From: Verrucomicrobiota bacterium
GTDB taxonomy: Bacteria > Verrucomicrobiota > Verrucomicrobiia > Opitutales > Opitutaceae
Assembly: GCA_023430825.1 (NCBI GenBank)
Contig: JAEYYL010000220.1
Coordinates: forward strand, 1 to 53,944
Length of the DNA: 53,944 nucleotides
Reading direction: 5' to 3'
Shown here one piece after another: positions 51,573 through 53,944 of the stretch (its first letter is position 1; each line of letters opens with the position of its first letter). Position numbers and translations under genes: made by a program. The notes beneath the pieces were generated by a model. That model made no database searches. It saw only the letters and a list, made by a program, of their open reading frames with translations, and was not told where the DNA came from.

Positions 51573-53944
51573 ATGCTCCCTCCGTCTCTCTCCCGGCTCT
51601 TCGCCCTTGCCGGCGTTTTGCTTTTCGCCAGCCACGCGTTCTCCCAAACCGCGCCCACAATCGCCAACCCCTCCGACGCGCCCGACCCTGAACAACTCGC
51701 TCCGCTCGTCGTCACCGCGCAGAAACGCGGTCAGTCCATCGAGGAAGTCCCCATCGCCATCACCGCCTACTCCGGCTCGTTTCTCGAAAGCGCCGGCATC
51801 ACGCGCTACGAGGATCTCGCCCCGCTCGTGCCCGGCTTCTTCGTTTCCGTTCAAGGCCCCAATAACCCCACGATCAACCTCCGCGGCGTCGGCTCCGACA
51901 ACCTCGACCCGCGCCAGGAAGCGCGCATCTCCATTTTCCAGGACGGCGTCGCGATCAGCCGCCCCGCCGGCAGCGTCACCGAACTCTTCGACCTCGAACG
52001 CGTCGAAGTCCTGAAAGGCCCGCAAGGCACGCTCTTCGGCCGCAACGCCGGCGCCGGCGCCATCTCCGTCATCTCCCGCAAACCCACCACCGCCACCGAC
52101 GCCAGCCTCACCGTCGGCCTCGGCAATCTCGACCGCCGCCACCTCTCCGGCCACGTCAACACGCCTCTCGGCAGCGAACGCCTCCTCGGCCGCGTCGCCT
52201 TCACCGCCGAGCGCCGCGACGGCACCATCGAAAACCTCGTCGACGGCTCGCCGCTAAACAGCCGCGAAACCATTGCCGTCCGGCCCTCGCTGCGCTGGCT
52301 GCCGTCGCCCGACACGACCGTCGATCTCGTGTTCAACTACCAGCGCGACACGCCCGCCGGCGTCGGCTTCAAGAGCGGCGTCATTCCCACCGCGCGCGGC
52401 GACACCGACCCGTTCACCGATGCCGACCTCACGCGCGGCACCGGACTCGGCATCGATCGCACCGTCTGGGGCGCGAGCGCGCTCGTCACGCACACGCTCT
52501 CCGACACCCTCACGCTCCACGCGACCAGCGCGTGGCGCGAGTTCGACTCGCACGAGGATTTCGACGGCGACGGCTCGCGCCTCATGCTGCTCGAGACCAC
52601 CGACGCGTCCACCGGACGTCAGTTCAGCCAGGAACTCCGGCTCAACTTCGACACGCACCGCCGCTTCGCCGGTTTCGTCGGCGCCGCCGTTTTCCACGAG
52701 CGCGCCGAGGAGAATGTCGATGTCATGATCGACGAACGCAGCCTCTGGCCGTTCCTCTCCGGCAATTTTCGCGACGGCCTGCTCGCTTCCGGCGTCCCCG
52801 CTCAAGTCGTGCAGGCCGCCGTGCCCGCGCTGCACCCGTTCGTCCCGCAGGCCACGCTGCCCACCGGTTTTGCCGCGTTCGCCTTCGTGCCGCCGCTCGC
52901 GCCGCTCGCCACCCTCGCCGGCGCTCCGCTCAAGCCGTATCACACCGACCACTACATCAACACCGCCGAGTTCGACGCCGCCGATGTCTTCGCCGACGGC
53001 ACGTGGCGCGCGACCGACCGGCTCGAATTCACCGCCGGCGCCCGCGTTTCCTTCGAAAAACAAACCGGCGGTTTCACCGCCGCCGCCAGCCCGGTGTCCT
53101 CCACGCTCGGCTTTCTGCTCGACGCCGGCCCCAACTTCTCCGTCGCGCCGACCAACGGCCATCTCACCATGAGCGATCGGGCCACCGGCTGGGCCGGCCG
53201 CGCGATCGCCCGCTACCGTCTCACGTCCGCGACCAGCGCCTACGCGAGCCTGTCGCGCGGCCGCCGGCCCAGCGCGCTGATTGTGACCTCCACCGATCGC
53301 TTCAGCCTCGCGGAGGAGGCGATCGTCAACACCGAACTCGGCCTCAAGGGCCGCCTTGGCCGCCGGCTGCAGTATTCCGCCGCGCTCTTCCACTACCGCT
53401 ACCGGAATTTCCAGACCACTGTGCAGGATCCGTCGAACGTCGCCCGCTTCATCACGATCGACGCCGGCCGCGCCACGGGCCTCGGCGGCGAGGGTTCCCT
53501 CCGTGCCCAGTTTTCGGATACGATCGGCGCCTTCGCCACCTACGGCTACACCGACGCGACCTTCGACGACCGCGGCGACAACGGCACTCCGCAGCTTTAT
53601 GCCGGCTCGACCTGCCGCCTCACCGCCCGCCACACGGCTTCGCTCGGCGCGACGTTCGAGCGCGACGTCGCCCGGGTCGGGCGTTTTTCGTTCACGCCGG
53701 TGTGGCAGTATAAATCCGCGTATTTCTTCGACGACGACAACACGCTCATCGGCGGCACGCTCCGCCAGCCCGGCTTCGCCCTGGTCAATCTCCGCCTCGC
53801 CTGGCGCAGCCCCGACCGCCGCTGGGAAGCCGTCCTCTACGCCGACAACGTCCTCGACGAAGATTACCTCCTCGATGCCGGCAACATCGGCGCCAGCTTC
53901 GGCATCCCCACCTTCGTCCGCGGCGAGCCGCGACTCTTCGGCGT
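51573..53944 (+). CDS. TonB-dependent outer-membrane receptor, 3'-truncated by the window
   Basis: 790 residues are visible from the ATG at 51573, open to the last base. A signal peptide (LFALAGVLLFASHAFSQ) is followed by a TonB box-like LAPLVVTAQKRGQSIEEVPIAI, a plug domain (INLRGVGSDNLDPRQEARISIFQDGV, VEVLKGPQGTLFGRNAGAGAISVISRKP) and a large beta barrel with alternating strands. The end of the barrel (FGV...) is outside. The substrate is unknown; a glycan or siderophore is possible, and location after the pectin-lyase gene fits glycan uptake but repeats separate them. No extra N-terminal signalling domain. Confidence 0.93.
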   Translation, partial: MLPPSLSRLFALAGVLLFASHAFSQTAPTIANPSDAPDPEQLAPLVVTAQKRGQSIEEVPIAITAYSGSFLESAGITRYEDLAPLVPGFFVSVQGPNNPTINLRGVGSDNLDPRQEARISIFQDGVAISRPAGSVTELFDLERVEVLKGPQGTLFGRNAGAGAISVISRKPTTATDASLTVGLGNLDRRHLSGHVNTPLGSERLLGRVAFTAERRDGTIENLVDGSPLNSRETIAVRPSLRWLPSPDTTVDLVFNYQRDTPAGVGFKSGVIPTARGDTDPFTDADLTRGTGLGIDRTVWGASALVTHTLSDTLTLHATSAWREFDSHEDFDGDGSRLMLLETTDASTGRQFSQELRLNFDTHRRFAGFVGAAVFHERAEENVDVMIDERSLWPFLSGNFRDGLLASGVPAQVVQAAVPALHPFVPQATLPTGFAAFAFVPPLAPLATLAGAPLKPYHTDHYINTAEFDAADVFADGTWRATDRLEFTAGARVSFEKQTGGFTAAASPVSSTLGFLLDAGPNFSVAPTNGHLTMSDRATGWAGRAIARYRLTSATSAYASLSRGRRPSALIVTSTDRFSLAEEAIVNTELGLKGRLGRRLQYSAALFHYRYRNFQTTVQDPSNVARFITIDAGRATGLGGEGSLRAQFSDTIGAFATYGYTDATFDDRGDNGTPQLYAGSTCRLTARHTASLGATFERDVARVGRFSFTPVWQYKSAYFFDDDNTLIGGTLRQPGFALVNLRLAWRSPDRRWEAVLYADNVLDEDYLLDAGNIGASFGIPTFVRGEPRLFG

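Overview
The window is a dense, very GC-rich bacterial chromosome segment with about 47 protein genes and no rRNA, tRNA, CRISPR array or insertion sequence that I can see. Gene content points to a Gram-negative diderm: LptE- and BamD-type lipoprotein/TPR genes, a TonB-dependent receptor, and a giant secreted PL11-type pectin lyase carrying autotransporter-associated repeats. Together with the intergenic repeat types and mostly absent Shine-Dalgarno sequences, this suggests Verrucomicrobiota, probably an Opitutaceae-like organism. The taxonomic call is inference, not something the sequence proves.

Layout: 1-6.8 kb holds the 3' end of a Bat-type TPR/SH3 membrane protein, then Nudix, LOG, GluQ-type synthetase, Mog, DUF898 and M48 peptidase genes. 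6.8-14.3 kb is housekeeping: MazG-like, Hsp20-like, a small ORF with its own terminator, RlmJ, YhcH-like, a DUF4412-type protein, an ECF sigma/anti-sigma pair and adenine deaminase. 14.4-19.8 kb is a five-gene metal-uptake operon (outer-membrane protein, binding protein, ATPase, two permeases). It is divergent from a DtxR/MntR regulator, with a clean palindromic operator between them. 20-23 kb has an orphan fused Fe3+-type permease and an MFS transporter. 23.2-25.7 kb is an unusual ParA-like ATPase followed by two unrecognised partner genes, one of them a coiled coil.

25.8-38.7 kb is core metabolism and envelope biogenesis: GlmM, TrpD, UppP, then rpmF-plsX-fabH-bamD-like, lptE-like, rpe and two consecutive DUF3857/transglutaminase-like proteins, the first of which has lost its catalytic residues. 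38.7-40.4 kb is a small, compositionally distinct defence-type cluster (MntA-HepT toxin-antitoxin plus Mrr). After rpsA and a TlpA-like redoxin come the 1753-residue PL11 lyase, a DUF255 protein lacking its redox motif, a repeat-rich gap, and a TonB-dependent receptor cut by the window end.

The most striking non-gene signal is a set of dispersed short repeats. Some are long imperfect inverted repeats built of iterated 9-12 base 'words'. Others are small hairpins with covarying stems. They occur in nearly every larger gap, supply start codons or C-termini to several genes, and two related copies sit in frame inside two unrelated membrane-protein genes.
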